Below are positions 29,104 to 41,600 of a DNA stretch of 64,000 bases, piece after piece (position 1 is the stretch's first letter; the number at the start of each line of letters is the position of its first letter). A program made the translations under genes and the position numbers. The notes under the pieces are model-generated. The model was given only the letters and a program-made list of their open reading frames with translations. It had not been told where the DNA came from and searched no databases. Origin of the DNA: Enterobacter sp. BIGb0383 (GTDB lineage: Bacteria; Pseudomonadota; Gammaproteobacteria; Enterobacterales; Enterobacteriaceae); assembly GCF_003751845.1 (NCBI RefSeq), contig NZ_RJKQ01000005.1, positions 1 through 64,000 of the forward strand, in the 5' to 3' direction.

Positions 29104-31236
29104 TCAGGCGATTGACGCCACGTTACTGTTATTTTGCGCCTGCTTAAGCAGCGAATCTCGCGGACCGTCGGCAATCACTTTGCCGTTCTCCATGACCACG
29201 ATCCTGTCCACCAGGTTGAGCAGCGCCGGGCGGTGGGTGACCAGAATCAGCGTGCGCCCGGTCAGCCACTGCTGTAGCTGGCGAATAACCCAGGCTTCAA
29301 GCTGTTCATCCATCGAGGCGGTAGGCTCATCCAGCAGGACAATCTGCGGATTACGTACAATCAACCGGCTGAGCAGCACCATCTGCCGTTGACCGCCGGA
29401 AAGCCCGCGTCCGCCCTCGTTGATCAATCTGTCGAGGCTGGCGGCGTCCTGCTGCACCATGGTGATCGCCCCGCTGATACGCAGGGCCTGGATCAGCTCC
29501 GCCTCGGTAGCGTGAGGATGACCCAGCATCAGGTTTTGCCGCAGGGTACCGAAGAAGAGGCGTGAATCCTGGGAGAGGTAGCCCACCTGGCGGCGAACAT
29601 CGTCGGGATCGATATGCGCTATATCGACACCGTCGATGATGGTTTTGCCTTTGCTGGCCAGCGCCTGTCCCGAGAGCAGTTTCAGCAGGGTCGATTTACC
29701 GGCACCGGTTTTGCCGAGGATCGCCACCCGCTCGCCGGGTTTGATCTCCAGCTCGCCGATTTGTACCGCCTGGTCGCCCTTCTCTTCGTCATAGCTGTAC
29801 TGCAGACCCTGCAGCTGATAGTGGCCCGCCAGCACCGGGCAGTGGGCCATTTTTTTGTCGGCTTCTTTATCGAGCGGTTTTTTCAGCAGCTCGTTCAGCC
29901 CGGTCATGGCCGATTTCGCATGCTGCCAGCGTGAAAAGACCATCGTTAGCTGCATCAGCGGCGCAATGGTACGGGAGGAGAGCAGGCTACAGGCCACCAG
30001 GGTCCCGGTTGTGATCCCGCCGTCGAGCACCAGGTAACAGCCAAACACCAGCATACCGGCATAGGTAATCTGCTGAACCGTCGAAGCCCAGCCGCTAAGC
30101 CGTGCGCCCCATACGCGCTGTTTCATGCTGATCCCGGCCCCGACCGAGTGGGTATGTTCCCACTGGCGCTGGAAGTAGGGTTCCGCCTGCAGGGCTTTGA
30201 TATCCTCGATCCCTTCGATCGACTCCACCAGCACCGCGTTACGGATCGCGCTCTCGCGCATCCCCTCTTTTGCCAGCTTCGCCATCGGCCACTGCACCAG
30301 CAGGCCGGGGATCACAATCAGCGGGATGGCAATCAGCGGGATAATCACCAGCGGACCGCCCACCAGCGCCATAATCCCAAGGAACAGAAAAACAAAGGGC
30401 ATATCCATCGCCGCGCCGACGGTGGTTGACGTCAGGAGCTCGCGCACCTGGTCGATTTCACGCAGCTGGGAGATGAACGAACCGGTGGATTTGGGGCGGG
30501 CATCGTTTTTTATCGCCATCGCCCTGGCAAAGAAGAGCGAAGAGACTTTAAGGTCGATATGTTTCCCCATAATGTCGGAAACATGGGTACGCGCAAGGCG
30601 GATAAAGTACTCCAGCCCCGCCGCCATCAGCACGCCGAAGAACAGCACCCACAGGGTCGGGATCGACTGGGCCGGGATCACCCGGTCATACACCTGCATC
30701 GAAAAGAGGATCCCCCCGAGCGCCAGGACGTTGCCGACAATGGAGGCCAGGGCAATCTCGCTTAGCTTGCGCCCGGTATGGCGGAAATGCTTCCAGAACC
30801 AGTGGGCTTCCCAGGGGCGGGTAAACTCATCGATGCGCGAGTCGCGGCCGCGTGCAGCGATCCCCAGCAGCACAACTTCGGGTTTCACCCGGGTCAACAG
30901 GCTTTCCAGCGGTTCTTCACGGACCAGATCGCCGCCGTCGCTTAGCCAGTAGCTGACCAGGCCGTCGGCATCGATGGCCTCCAGCAGCATCAGCTCGCCG
31001 GACTCCAGCTGGACGATCACCGGCAGGGTCTGGGCATTCCAGCGCATATTTTTCAGCTCGGCGCTGCGGACCTGCAGACCCATTAATCCACTCAGCCGCT
31101 CCAGGCGTGCGTTAAGGGGCAGAGATTCAAACCAGCGCATTTGCTGACGCACCGCGGGTGCATCGGCTGGCAGGCCAAACCGCCCCGCCGCCCGGACCAT
31201 TACACTGATCCAACTTTCGGTATCGGGCTGTTGCAT
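29104..31236 (-). CDS. bapC: Type I secretion ABC transporter/permease (LapB-like)
   Basis: The 710-residue protein energises export of the giant adhesin. Residues 1-130 look like a C39-like domain with no cysteine, so it should bind but not cleave its substrate, as in LapB-type exporters. The TM domain spans about 160-430. The ATPase has Walker A GKTGAGKS (508-515), signature LSGGQ (612-616) and Walker B IVLLDE (632-637). It lies between the TolC-like and HlyD-like genes with short gaps. Confidence 0.9.
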   Translation of the reverse strand: MQQPDTESWISVMVRAAGRFGLPADAPAVRQQMRWFESLPLNARLERLSGLMGLQVRSAELKNMRWNAQTLPVIVQLESGELMLLEAIDADGLVSYWLSDGGDLVREEPLESLLTRVKPEVVLLGIAARGRDSRIDEFTRPWEAHWFWKHFRHTGRKLSEIALASIVGNVLALGGILFSMQVYDRVIPAQSIPTLWVLFFGVLMAAGLEYFIRLARTHVSDIMGKHIDLKVSSLFFARAMAIKNDARPKSTGSFISQLREIDQVRELLTSTTVGAAMDMPFVFLFLGIMALVGGPLVIIPLIAIPLIVIPGLLVQWPMAKLAKEGMRESAIRNAVLVESIEGIEDIKALQAEPYFQRQWEHTHSVGAGISMKQRVWGARLSGWASTVQQITYAGMLVFGCYLVLDGGITTGTLVACSLLSSRTIAPLMQLTMVFSRWQHAKSAMTGLNELLKKPLDKEADKKMAHCPVLAGHYQLQGLQYSYDEEKGDQAVQIGELEIKPGERVAILGKTGAGKSTLLKLLSGQALASKGKTIIDGVDIAHIDPDDVRRQVGYLSQDSRLFFGTLRQNLMLGHPHATEAELIQALRISGAITMVQQDAASLDRLINEGGRGLSGGQRQMVLLSRLIVRNPQIVLLDEPTASMDEQLEAWVIRQLQQWLTGRTLILVTHRPALLNLVDRIVVMENGKVIADGPRDSLLKQAQNNSNVASIA

Positions 31237-31260
31237 CTACATCTCCTGTACCCTGTGCGT

Positions 31261-32604
31261 TTAAAGAGAAGGCAGCGTGTCGCCCACGGTACGGCTACGC
31301 TCAATACCTAACATGTCGAGCAAGTTGTCCGCCGCCGCCGCATAGCGCACGGCCGCATCCCAGCCGTCATAGCGTGCGGCGATAGCCGCGGTATCGGCCT
31401 GGAAAACATCCTGTTCAATACTGAGCAAATCGTTGAGGCTGCGTTTGCTGAGGCGATACTCGTCCTGATAGACGCCGCGCGCCCGTTCGGCGCTGGCAAA
31501 CTGCATTTCACCAGCCTGCTGGCGCTGCTGGGCACCGGTCAGGTCCGCCCAGGCGGTCGCGGCCTTCTGGTTGATACTGAGCTTGCTGGCCTCAACCTCA
31601 GCCCGGGCGTTGGCCCGATCGCCCTCCGCCGCGTCAACTCTGGCACTGACGGCACCGCCCTGGTACAGCGGCGCATCAACCACCAGCTGAACCTGGTCAT
31701 CCCAGTAATTGCTGTTGCTGTTTTGATAGCGGGTTCGCCCTGCCTGTACCGATAGCGTAGGCCAGTGCTGAGCCTGGGCCTGGCGAACGCGCTCATCCGC
31801 AGCAAGTTGCTTCGCCCTTGCGCTACGAACGGCATAGCTCTGCTCATAGGGCAGGGTTTTCAGGGTGATCTTTTGTTTTAACAGGTCGACCGGTAGGTCG
31901 GGTAAGGTGTCGGAGGTGACCCCGGTCAGTACGCTCAGCGCGGCCTGAGCGGAGATTTTTTGCGCATGATACTGAGCCATGGTCGCATTCAGCCCGGCGA
32001 TACGGGTTTGCGCCTGCAGGACGTCAGACTGCGAACTCAGTCCGGCTTCCGCACGCAGGTTAGCCATATCCAGTACCCGGTTCAGCGAGTCGATATTGGC
32101 CTTCGCCGACTGTTCCAGTGCCTGATAACGCTTCACCTGCAAATAGGTTTGCAGCGTCTCCATGCCGACCTGATTCAGGGCGTCATAGAGCTGATAGCGG
32201 TAAGCATCCGAGAGTTTGTGTTGCTCATCAATGCTGCCGCTGGTTTTGCCAAAATCCCACAGCAGCTGCCGCAGGTTAAGCCCGGCGGAGGCGTTATTGT
32301 TCAGCGATCCCGACGAGTCGGTCCGGTGCGAACGCCCGGTGTTCCCCTGCAGGGAAATCTGCGGAAACCAGCCGCTTTCCGCTTCGCTAAGATTGGCCTG
32401 GCCAACGCGAATTTGCGCCGCGGCCATGGCGATATTCGGGTTGCGCCCGAAGGCGCGCAAAATAGCTTCTTTTATGGTGAGCTGCGCCTGGTAAGCGTCT
32501 CCCGGTGCCGCCTGCCAGTTGTACTCTTCTGCACTGTGTGCGCTACCCGCGGATACCATCAACAGCGTCGCCAGCATTGTGCAACGCAGTATCGTTTTAC
32601 TCAT
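31261..32604 (-). CDS. bapB: TolC-family outer membrane channel of the adhesin exporter
   Basis: The 447-residue product has a signal peptide (cleavage near SAHSAEE) and two OEP repeats rich in long helices, as in TolC (TIGR01844-type). It supplies a dedicated exit duct for the adjacent adhesin. It begins 72 bases after the adhesin stop codon, beyond a hairpin that may lower its expression relative to bapA. Confidence 0.88.
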   Translation of the reverse strand: MSKTILRCTMLATLLMVSAGSAHSAEEYNWQAAPGDAYQAQLTIKEAILRAFGRNPNIAMAAAQIRVGQANLSEAESGWFPQISLQGNTGRSHRTDSSGSLNNNASAGLNLRQLLWDFGKTSGSIDEQHKLSDAYRYQLYDALNQVGMETLQTYLQVKRYQALEQSAKANIDSLNRVLDMANLRAEAGLSSQSDVLQAQTRIAGLNATMAQYHAQKISAQAALSVLTGVTSDTLPDLPVDLLKQKITLKTLPYEQSYAVRSARAKQLAADERVRQAQAQHWPTLSVQAGRTRYQNSNSNYWDDQVQLVVDAPLYQGGAVSARVDAAEGDRANARAEVEASKLSINQKAATAWADLTGAQQRQQAGEMQFASAERARGVYQDEYRLSKRSLNDLLSIEQDVFQADTAAIAARYDGWDAAVRYAAAADNLLDMLGIERSRTVGDTLPSL

Positions 32605-32649
32605 TCATTCCACCTTAGGTTACCCCGGTGATATTTTTACACCCTGACC

Positions 32650-32667
32650 CGCCTCATCCCTGAGGCG
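32650..32667 (-). promoter_or_regulatory. Intercistronic hairpin between adhesin and exporter genes
   Basis: A perfect 7-bp stem CGCCTCA-tccc-TGAGGCG lies 9 bases after the adhesin stop. With no T run it is more likely an mRNA-stabilising or partial-termination element than a full terminator. Confidence 0.5.
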
Positions 32668-32676
32668 ACAACCGGT

Positions 32677-35600
32677 TTACACCATATTGACATGCAGCCC
32701 GTGCTGGATGAGAACATCGCCTAACGTATTGTTTTGTGAACTGTTGTGGTAAACATCGAACTGAAGCCCATCGATATCACGCTGTCCGCTGACGCTCCAG
32801 ATATCCCCCTGCCCTTGTACCAGATTCACCCGATCGCCGGCCCCGCCTTTAATCAGCAGGTCGTCTTCTGGTTTATCGGTAATGCGTAAAGCCTGTTGCA
32901 GGTCAAGGGTAATGCTGTTGGTTCCGGACGAACCTAAATCGACAATTTCGATATTCTCGATTTTTTCGCCAAGCGCCGTCAGGTCGAGCAGGATATTTTG
33001 CCCGTCAAGGATCAGCGTATCGGTCCCGGCACCACCGTCGATATGGGTTAACCCCAGAGACGAGAGATGGATGGTGTCGTTACCGGCGCTGCCCTCAACG
33101 GAATCCCCGCTGTGCTGAGTACCGTCGGCCAGCGTGATGGTGACGCCTCCAATAGTGTAGGCACCACTGGCGACATTTTCTTCCGTAGTTTGTTGATTTT
33201 CTGCACTCTGTGCCTCAACCGTGCTGGCGGAGAGGGCGCTGACCTTCGCCGCCGTCGCGGTGGACAGCGAGCTGTGATCGTCAGAGGACTCGCTGGCCGC
33301 CAGAACCGACAGGGTGTCGGCTTCGAGCGCCATCAGCGTGGCCGGCGGCGTGGTGGAAATAATATTGCCGTTCAGGCCGACGTTAAGGTAGGTGTGGTTC
33401 CCGGCCGCATCCACCGCATCGATATTCAGGATACTGGTAAGGCTGAGGATAACGCCAAGGTTCAGCACCGAGCCCAGAGACGCGGTCCAGTTACCGTTAG
33501 CATCCGGCGTCACCACGGCATATACCGCACTGTTTGCCAGCGAAACCCGGATCGAACCACCGGCACCCACATTGGTCGATTTACCGCTGATTGACAGCGT
33601 CAGCAGGCCCAGGATTGAGCTCAGCGCGTTAATCTGCACCGTCGGCGCCGTCTGTTTGCTGTTGACGTCCACAACGCTGCTGCTGGTGTTACCCACCTTA
33701 TCGGTGACGTCGACCTTCACTTTCAGCGCACCATCGGTCAGCCCTTTCAGAATGTTAGAGTCAACGGTCGCCGTCCAGGTCCCGTTTGCGTTCACCGTGA
33801 TTTTACCCGGGTCGAGGATTGTGTTGCCGACGGTGACAACCACTTTTGCCCCGTCGGCCAGGCCGGTGATTTTCCCGGTAATGGTCTGGGCGGTACTGGC
33901 TTCACTGATATTCAGCCAGCCGTCATTACCAAACAGCGAGGTCAGGGAGATAGACGGCGCGTTATGCGACAGCACCGCCAGGGCCCCGCTGCCCGTGACG
34001 GTCTTACCGGCCGGGTTAGTCAGTGAAACCCCCACCGTCAGATTGCCATCCAGCAGCTGGCTCAGATCGCCGGTCGGCACCGAAATGGACCATGTTTTAT
34101 CCGCCCCAACCGTTGCGGTATAGGTGTGCGTCCCCAGCGTGACCTGTACCTGCGACCCAATCCCACTGTCATTGGTGGTCCCGGAGATCACCTGCGCTTT
34201 CAGCAGGTCTGCAATGCTCAGCCCGCCGTCGCCGAAGATGCTGTTCACCACCAGCGTCGGCAGGGTGTTAATCGCCACCGAAGGCGTCACGGCCGCCGTT
34301 GCAGAGTTACCGGCCACATCCTGCACCGACACGCTGACGTTCAGCAGGCCGTCGGCAAGTTTCTGTAGGTCAACCGTCGGCAACGCCGCTTTCCAGGTCC
34401 CATCCGCGTTAACGGTAGCGGTGTAATTAAAACCACCGAGGACGATTTTAACCTGCGCGCCCGCCGCCAGGTTGGTGACGCTCCCGCTAATAAATTGCTG
34501 ACTCAGCAGGTCGTTCAGGTCCAGTCCATTACCGCCAAACAGCGGGTTAAGGGTGATGTTGGGTACGTTGGTCACAATAGAGGTGATGACCTGGGATCCC
34601 GTCGCCTGGTTACCGGCGCTGTCGGTGACCGACGCCTTCAGGGTCAGGCTACCGTCACCGAGACCTTTCAGCTCTGCGGTGGTCAGGCCCAGCGACCAGG
34701 CACCGTTGATAACGGCAACGTCATGAATCACACCGCCAAGCGTCACCCTAATGGTGCCGTTGGTCATGTTAGTGACCGTGCCGCCAATGGTCTGCCCAAG
34801 ATTGGCCTCACTCAGATTCAGATAGCCGTCGTTGCCAAACAGGGAGGTGATATTGACCACCGGCAGTTTGGTCAGATTAACGATAGCGTTGTGGGTCGCA
34901 TCGAGGAGCGTATTGCCGGATGGGGTGGTGACTGTCACGTTGGCAGTCAGGTTGCCATCCGTCAGGCCGAGCAGATCGGTACTTTTGGCGGTAATGCTAA
35001 ATGCGCCGCCGATGACCGTACCGGTAAAGATCTTGCCGCCGACGTTCACCTGCACCAGCGAGCCGTCAACCGCATTGGCCACGCTACCGGTAATCAGTTT
35101 ATCGGTCTGCGCACCTATTGCGCTCAGGGTGTTAGAACCAAACAGCGTCAGCGAGTTCAGGACTGGCGACAGCAGATCCAGCTTCAGCGAACCGCTGGCG
35201 CTGGTCGCGCTGTTACCGTACTGATCCGTTGCCGCCATGGTGACGGTCAGCGGCCCGGCGGTACCCAGCGCTTTCAGCGCGTCAGCAACGGTGGACGGCA
35301 GGCTGACAGACCATTTACCGGTACTGTCTACCGTGGCAGTAAAGGACGCCGTGCTGCCAATGGTAATCGTCACTTGCCGTCCCGCCAGCCCTGTGGTGGT
35401 CCCGCTCAGCACGCCGGAAACCAGTTCGTTCAGCGAAAGCGTGCCGTCACCAAACAGCGATCCCAGAGTAATGGTTGGCAGCGTTTTCGCCACGCCAAAG
35501 CTGATATCGGTGCTGACCAGGTTCCCGTCGAGGTCGGTAATATTCACCTTCCCGGTGATGGTCCCGTCCTGCAGCCCCTGAAGCAGAGAGGATCCCAGCG

Positions 35601-38600
35601 TAGCTGACCAGAGCCCCGTCACGGCATCTATCGCACCGGTAATTGTCTGTCCCCCGATAATCAGCACCACGCTGCCCACTTTGGCGGCGTTACTGACCAG
35701 GCCGCTAATGGTATGGGCAGTGGCACTTTCAACATTGTTGATCACATTATCGACATCGATAACGTTACCCACGGCCAGCGTAACGGCCTCAACCGCTTTC
35801 GGCAGGTCGCCCAGCGACAGGCGCACGTTCGCCAGCGGATCGGCGCTATTGCTCGGCACAACATTACCGTTGGCGTCGGTGACGAGCAGTGCTAATGACA
35901 GAGTCTGGGTAGACAGCCCCTGCCACAGTGACGGCGGCAGGCTAATAGAGAATTTGCCGTCGTTGCCGACCGGCACACTGATTTCGGTTCCGGCGATGGT
36001 CAGCTTAACGGTCGCCCCGCGATAATCCCCGTTCACATGGCCGGTGAGGATCTGGCTGACCTGAGACTCGGCGACATTAAGCACGCCGTCGTTGCCAAAG
36101 ACGCTGTCAATGGCCACGCCCAGGCCCTGGTTCAGGGCGACGTTGAGGGTCACAGAATCCGTGCTGGTGTTACCGGCCGCATCCGTCGCGGTAATACTCA
36201 CCACCTGCGCACCGTCGGTTAAGGTCAGCAAATTGGCTTTCGGGAAGGTCACGGACCATTTTCCGTCAGGGCCTACGGTGGCCGGAAGTGATAGCGGCCC
36301 GATCCTGATGATCAGACTTTCGCCCTGCTTGCCTTCCCCGGAAATCAACAGTCCGTTGGCGGTGCTGAGGGTGTTAAGCACGGCAGGGAGCAGGTCGAAA
36401 TCCACATCCAGCAGCGGCGGCGTCGCATCCAGGGTGAAGCCTTCTGTTGTCTGCTGCGGATTACCGGCGCTGTCGCTAACCGAAGCCTGGAAGGTATAGT
36501 TCCCGTCGGTAAGACCCGCCAGATCGCCTTTCGGAATGGAGGCAGACCAGTTACCGCCCGCGACGGTGGAGTAGTAGACTTTCACCACCGTACCCGCCGA
36601 GTTCAGCAGTTCGATACGCACTTCACGGCCGTTCGCATCGGATGTACCGGTTAAGGTCTGATCGACAGCTTTTCCGGCACTGTTCAGATCGGCAAACGGA
36701 TCAATCGCCAGGCTCGGCGCCACGGTATCCACCGTGACGTTCACCGCCGCATTGGCAGCCCCCGTCCCACTGGCGGTAATGCTGTTTGGCCCCTCGCTGA
36801 GAGCCGTTCCGGGAACGGTGACCTGCCAGCTACCGTCGCTGCCAATCGGAATATTGTTATAGGTGGTCCCGCCAATCACCAGGGTAATCACGCCGGAAAC
36901 ATTGCCGCTTTTACCACTGATCGTCGTGTTGCCCGAAGCCAGCGCCGCCGCATTCAGCGAGTTATTAAGGCCGATGGTGTCGATGGTGACCCACGCAGCC
37001 GGCGGGGTGATATCAATAATCAGGCCCAGATCCGTAGTGCCGGTGACGGTTGTCGGGTTACCGGCTTTATCGGTCGCCGTTAGCGTAATGGTACCGCTGG
37101 TCATTCCCACCATCTGCTCCGGCGTCACCTGCAGGCTCCAGCTATGATCGCTTTGCACCGTTGCCTGGAAGGGCTTGCCGCCGATAGTAATCGTAATCGT
37201 CTGCCCGGCTTCCAGATTTGTCGAGGTGCCACTGAGCGTCTGCACCGCCAGCGACTCGCCGTAGTCCAGGGTGCCACCGGCAAAGGCCGAAGTGACGCTG
37301 ATCGTCGGCTGGATCAGGGCAATATTGACTGGCTGCGTAATCGTGGTGACGTTATTCGCCACATCGGTCACTTTCACATCGATGCTCTGCAGGCCGTTCG
37401 TCACGCCGCTCCAGTCGGCCTGATTCAGGGTCAGCGACCAGCCCGTTCCCGCCGGGTTAACCACACCAAAGAACTCCTTACCGCCGATAGTCACCGATAC
37501 AACCGTGGTGCCAGGGATCGCTGTCGTCAGAGTACCGGTCAGCGTCATAGGACTTGTCACATCGCTCAGGCTGACGTAGCCGTCGCCAAACGCCGAGGCG
37601 AGGGTCACCGCCGGATTGCTCAGCGCAGCCGAGAAATCGCGCACCGATTCATTGACGTTGCCGTACTGGTCTTCGGCGGTCACCGTAATGGTATGTTCAC
37701 CGTTAGTAAGGCCATTCAGCGCATTGGCCGGCAGCGGCAGTATCCAGTTGCCATTCGGCAGCACCGTCGCCTGGTAGCTGACACCGTTAACATCGATGGT
37801 CAGCTTCACGTACTGATTGCTGCCCGTGACGCCAGTCGTCCCGGTCAGGGTCAGCGGCAGGCTGGCTTCACCAACGCTTAGCAGGTTATCAGAGCCAAAC
37901 AGGTCGATGATGGACGGCGAGGGCAGCGTGGTCTGAACGGTGAAGTTCACCGGCAGGGAGTTGGTGTTACCCGAAGCGTCTGTCGCGGTGATATTCAGCG
38001 TCTGGGTGCTGCCGTTAGGCAGATTTTGCAGGACGGCGCCGGGCAGATCGATCGTCCAGCTGCCATCCTGCAGCACGGTGCCGTTGTAAGTGATCCCGTT
38101 TAACACCAGCGACACTTTTTGTCCGGCACCGGCAATATTGGTGGTGCCGGAAATGGTCTGGTCGCTGGTTGATTCGACATGGTTCAGCACGCCGTCGGTA
38201 AAGGCCACTACCGGCCCCAGCACAGGCGCTGAATGCGTCGCGGCGATAAAGCTACCGCTGCCCGTTATCACGTTGGCGGCGCTGTCGGTCACGGTAATCT
38301 CAACGCTGACGTTACCGTCCGGGAAGGCTTTCATCTGGCCGGAGGTTATCGACAGGCTCCAGGTACCGTCGGCATTGATGGTGGCCGGACCGTAATCGGC
38401 CCCGTTAATACGAATGGTTACGCTCTGAATATTGGCCCTCGCCAGGCCGGTAGAACCGCCTAATGTGCCCGTTACCGCGTCGGATTCCACTATATTCAGA
38501 ATACCGTCGGTAAACGGCATCGCCAGGGTCGGCTCCGGCAGCGCATCGGTCTGCACCGTAAAGCTGGTGCTGCCGGTCGAGGTGTTCCCGGCCCGGTCGC

Positions 38601-41600
38601 TGACCACGACGGTCATCAAATGGGAACCGTCGTTCAGCGCCAGCAACGCGGCTGGCGGCAGCGTTAACGCCCAGCTGCCGTCATTGTTGACCGGCACCGT
38701 GATCGGGTTACTCCCGTCGATACTGATGGTCACGGTCTGGCCCGGCCCGGTCACCGAGGTCGAACCGGTCAGGATCTGACCCGCGCTCGCCTCGACAAAG
38801 TTAATCTTACCGTCGCCGCCAAACAGGCCGCTCAGAGACGGAAGGGTTGGCTGGGTCAGCAGATAGTCGACGTTCGCCGTGGCCCCGGCCTGGTTGCTCC
38901 AGCCATCCTGAGCGCTGACCGTATAGACATGCGTGCCGCTGCTGTTGGCCGGAATATCACTACTGCCAAGTATAATACTCCAGTTGCCGTCGCTGCCGAC
39001 GGTGCCGGTTCTCACCGTGGTGCCGTCAATGCTGAGCGTCACAATGGTGCCGACCGCCAGACCGGTACTGGTGCCGGTGACCGTGGTGCCCTGCTGAGCA
39101 TCGTTAATATTGACCAGCGCGTCGCCGAAAGGCGTCCCCATGGTCAGGGTCGGTGCCGTGGTGCTGTTTACATCGACAGGAATTTTCACCTCTGTGGTGT
39201 TGCCGTCTTTATCCGTCGCGCTCAGCGTCCACTCGGCGGTGCCCTGAGTGAGGTTCTGCAGGATCCCCAGAGGAACAGTCATTGACCAGGTATTGCCCGC
39301 CCCAGCCACGGTCTCAACAATGTTACCGCCCACGTTCAGCGTAACGATCTGCCCTTCCGGGGCTGTCCCCGACAGCACCTGGGTGGCAGCCGTTTCGCTA
39401 ATACTCACTTTGCCATCGGCGACAAAGCTGCCGGAGTCCAGAGTGATCGCCGGCCCAATCAGATCCACCGTTACCGTATGGTTGACGGGGGTCGCGGCGT
39501 TATTGGCGATATCCGTTGCATTCGCCGTCACCGTGTACGGCTGCGAGCCTGTGCCGCTGGAAAGTGCCTGGACATCGGCCGCCGGCACTTCGACGCTCCA
39601 TTTACCGGTGCTGTCCACCAGCCCGGTATAGCTTTTACCGTTCAGCGTGACGGTCACCACGCGACCGGCGGTAAGATTCAGGGAAGTACCGTCGATGGTC
39701 AGCGCCTGCAGATGCTCGATGGCATTAATCACATCATCGCCAGCGATCACGTTGACGGTGAGGGAAGGCAGTTTGGTGGCATCAGCCACAAAGGTCAGAT
39801 TATGGTTATCGGTGGCCGTATTACCTGCCGCATCGCTTGCGGTGACGGTGATAACCTGGGTGCCGCTGGTCAGTCCGGTCATCGACGAGGAAGGCAGCGT
39901 CAGCGACCAGGTACCGTTGGGCTGGACCAGAATGCCCTGATAAGTGACGCCGTTAAACACCACGCTGACGTTACTGTTTGCCTCGATATAGGTGGTTTTA
40001 CCGCTAATCACCAGCGGCTGCGAAGCTTCATTCACATTGATAAAGTCATCGCCGGAGAGAGGATTGATGGTGATAGTCGGCAGGGTCGCCGGGTTGGCAT
40101 CAAGAATAAAGCTGTTATTCAGCACGGTCGGGTTACCGGCAGAATCACTGATGGTGACCGTATAGCTCACCGGGCCATCGGGCAGTCCCGCCAGCGCGCC
40201 CGCCGGCAGGGAAATGCTCCAGGTCCCGTTACTTAATAGCGTGGTGGTATAGGTCTGGTTGTTAACCACCACCACAATCGTATGCGGATGGTCGGGATCG
40301 TATGGCCCACCGGTACCGGTAATCGGCACGACCTGCCCTACTTCAGCCGCGTTAACGTAGCCCCCGCTTACCGCCTGCAGCCCAAGCGCAGGCGGTGTTT
40401 TATCGATATCGATGGACCCGCTGATAATACTGGTATTTCCGGCCGCATCACTCGCGGTGACGGTGTAGGGAACAGGAGTGATACCCGTATCAGGCATATT
40501 CAACAGAGCGGCAGGCGTGGCCAGGGACCAGTTGCCGTTGGCATCGACGATGGCGCTGTAGTTGGTACCACCGATATTCACCACCACCGTCTGTCCGGCC
40601 CCGAGCACGCCGGTGCTGCCGGTCAGCGTCGGAGTACCCGCCGCCTCAGCGGCGTTCAGCACGCCGTCGCCGAACGGGGTATTGATCGTCGCCGACGGTA
40701 CTTTATTAATCATCACCGTAAAATCATGGCTGGCGCTAATCGGGTTCCCCAGTTCATCAACGGCGCTCACGGTCAGGGTGGCTTTGCCATCGGCCAGCGC
40801 CTGGGCATCTTCCGGTGGTACTGATACGCTCCAGTTGCCGTTGCTCCCTAGCGTCACGAAGTAGCTTTTACCGTTCATGGTTGCGGTAATGGGGCTACTG
40901 GCCGCCAGATTGCTGGAAATACCGCTGATCGTGAAGCCCGTAGCGGCCTCCGCAACATTGATCGCATTATCCCCGGTGATCGGCAGCACGCTGATAGCGG
41001 AAAGGTCCGTATCGACGGTGAAATTATGCTGGGTCGACGCGGCATTGCCCGCCTGGTCGCTGACGCTGACCACCAGGGTATAGCCATTGTTAGTCAGCGA
41101 GGCCAGATCGCCCTGCGGGATCTGTACCGACCAGTTACCGCTGGCATCCACGGTTCCGGTCCAGGACTGAGTCCCGAGGAAGACAGTCACCGTCTGCCCG
41201 GTCTGAACGTTGAGCGACTTACCGGTTAGGGTGACTGCCTCGTTCAGTTCGGCTGCGTCGAGAATATTGTTGCTGGTGACGGGATCCACGCTCAGCACCG
41301 GCTGTTTGGTCGGATCGACGGCGACCTGGATCGGACGGGTGGTCACGGTCGCATTGCCCGCGCTATCGGTCACCGTCACGGTCATATTGACAGTGCCGTC
41401 CGGCAGCGCTTTCAGATCCGCCGAGGTGACAGGAATAGACCAGGCCCCGTTCTGCCCGATGGTGGTGGTGTAGGTTTTGCCGTTCAACTGCAGTGTGACG
41501 CTATCTCCTTGCTGCACTCCGGTTGCCGTGCCGCTCAGCGTCTGAGTGATATTCGCCTCACTGACGTTAAGGAAGTTGTTACCGGCGAAATCGGCCACGG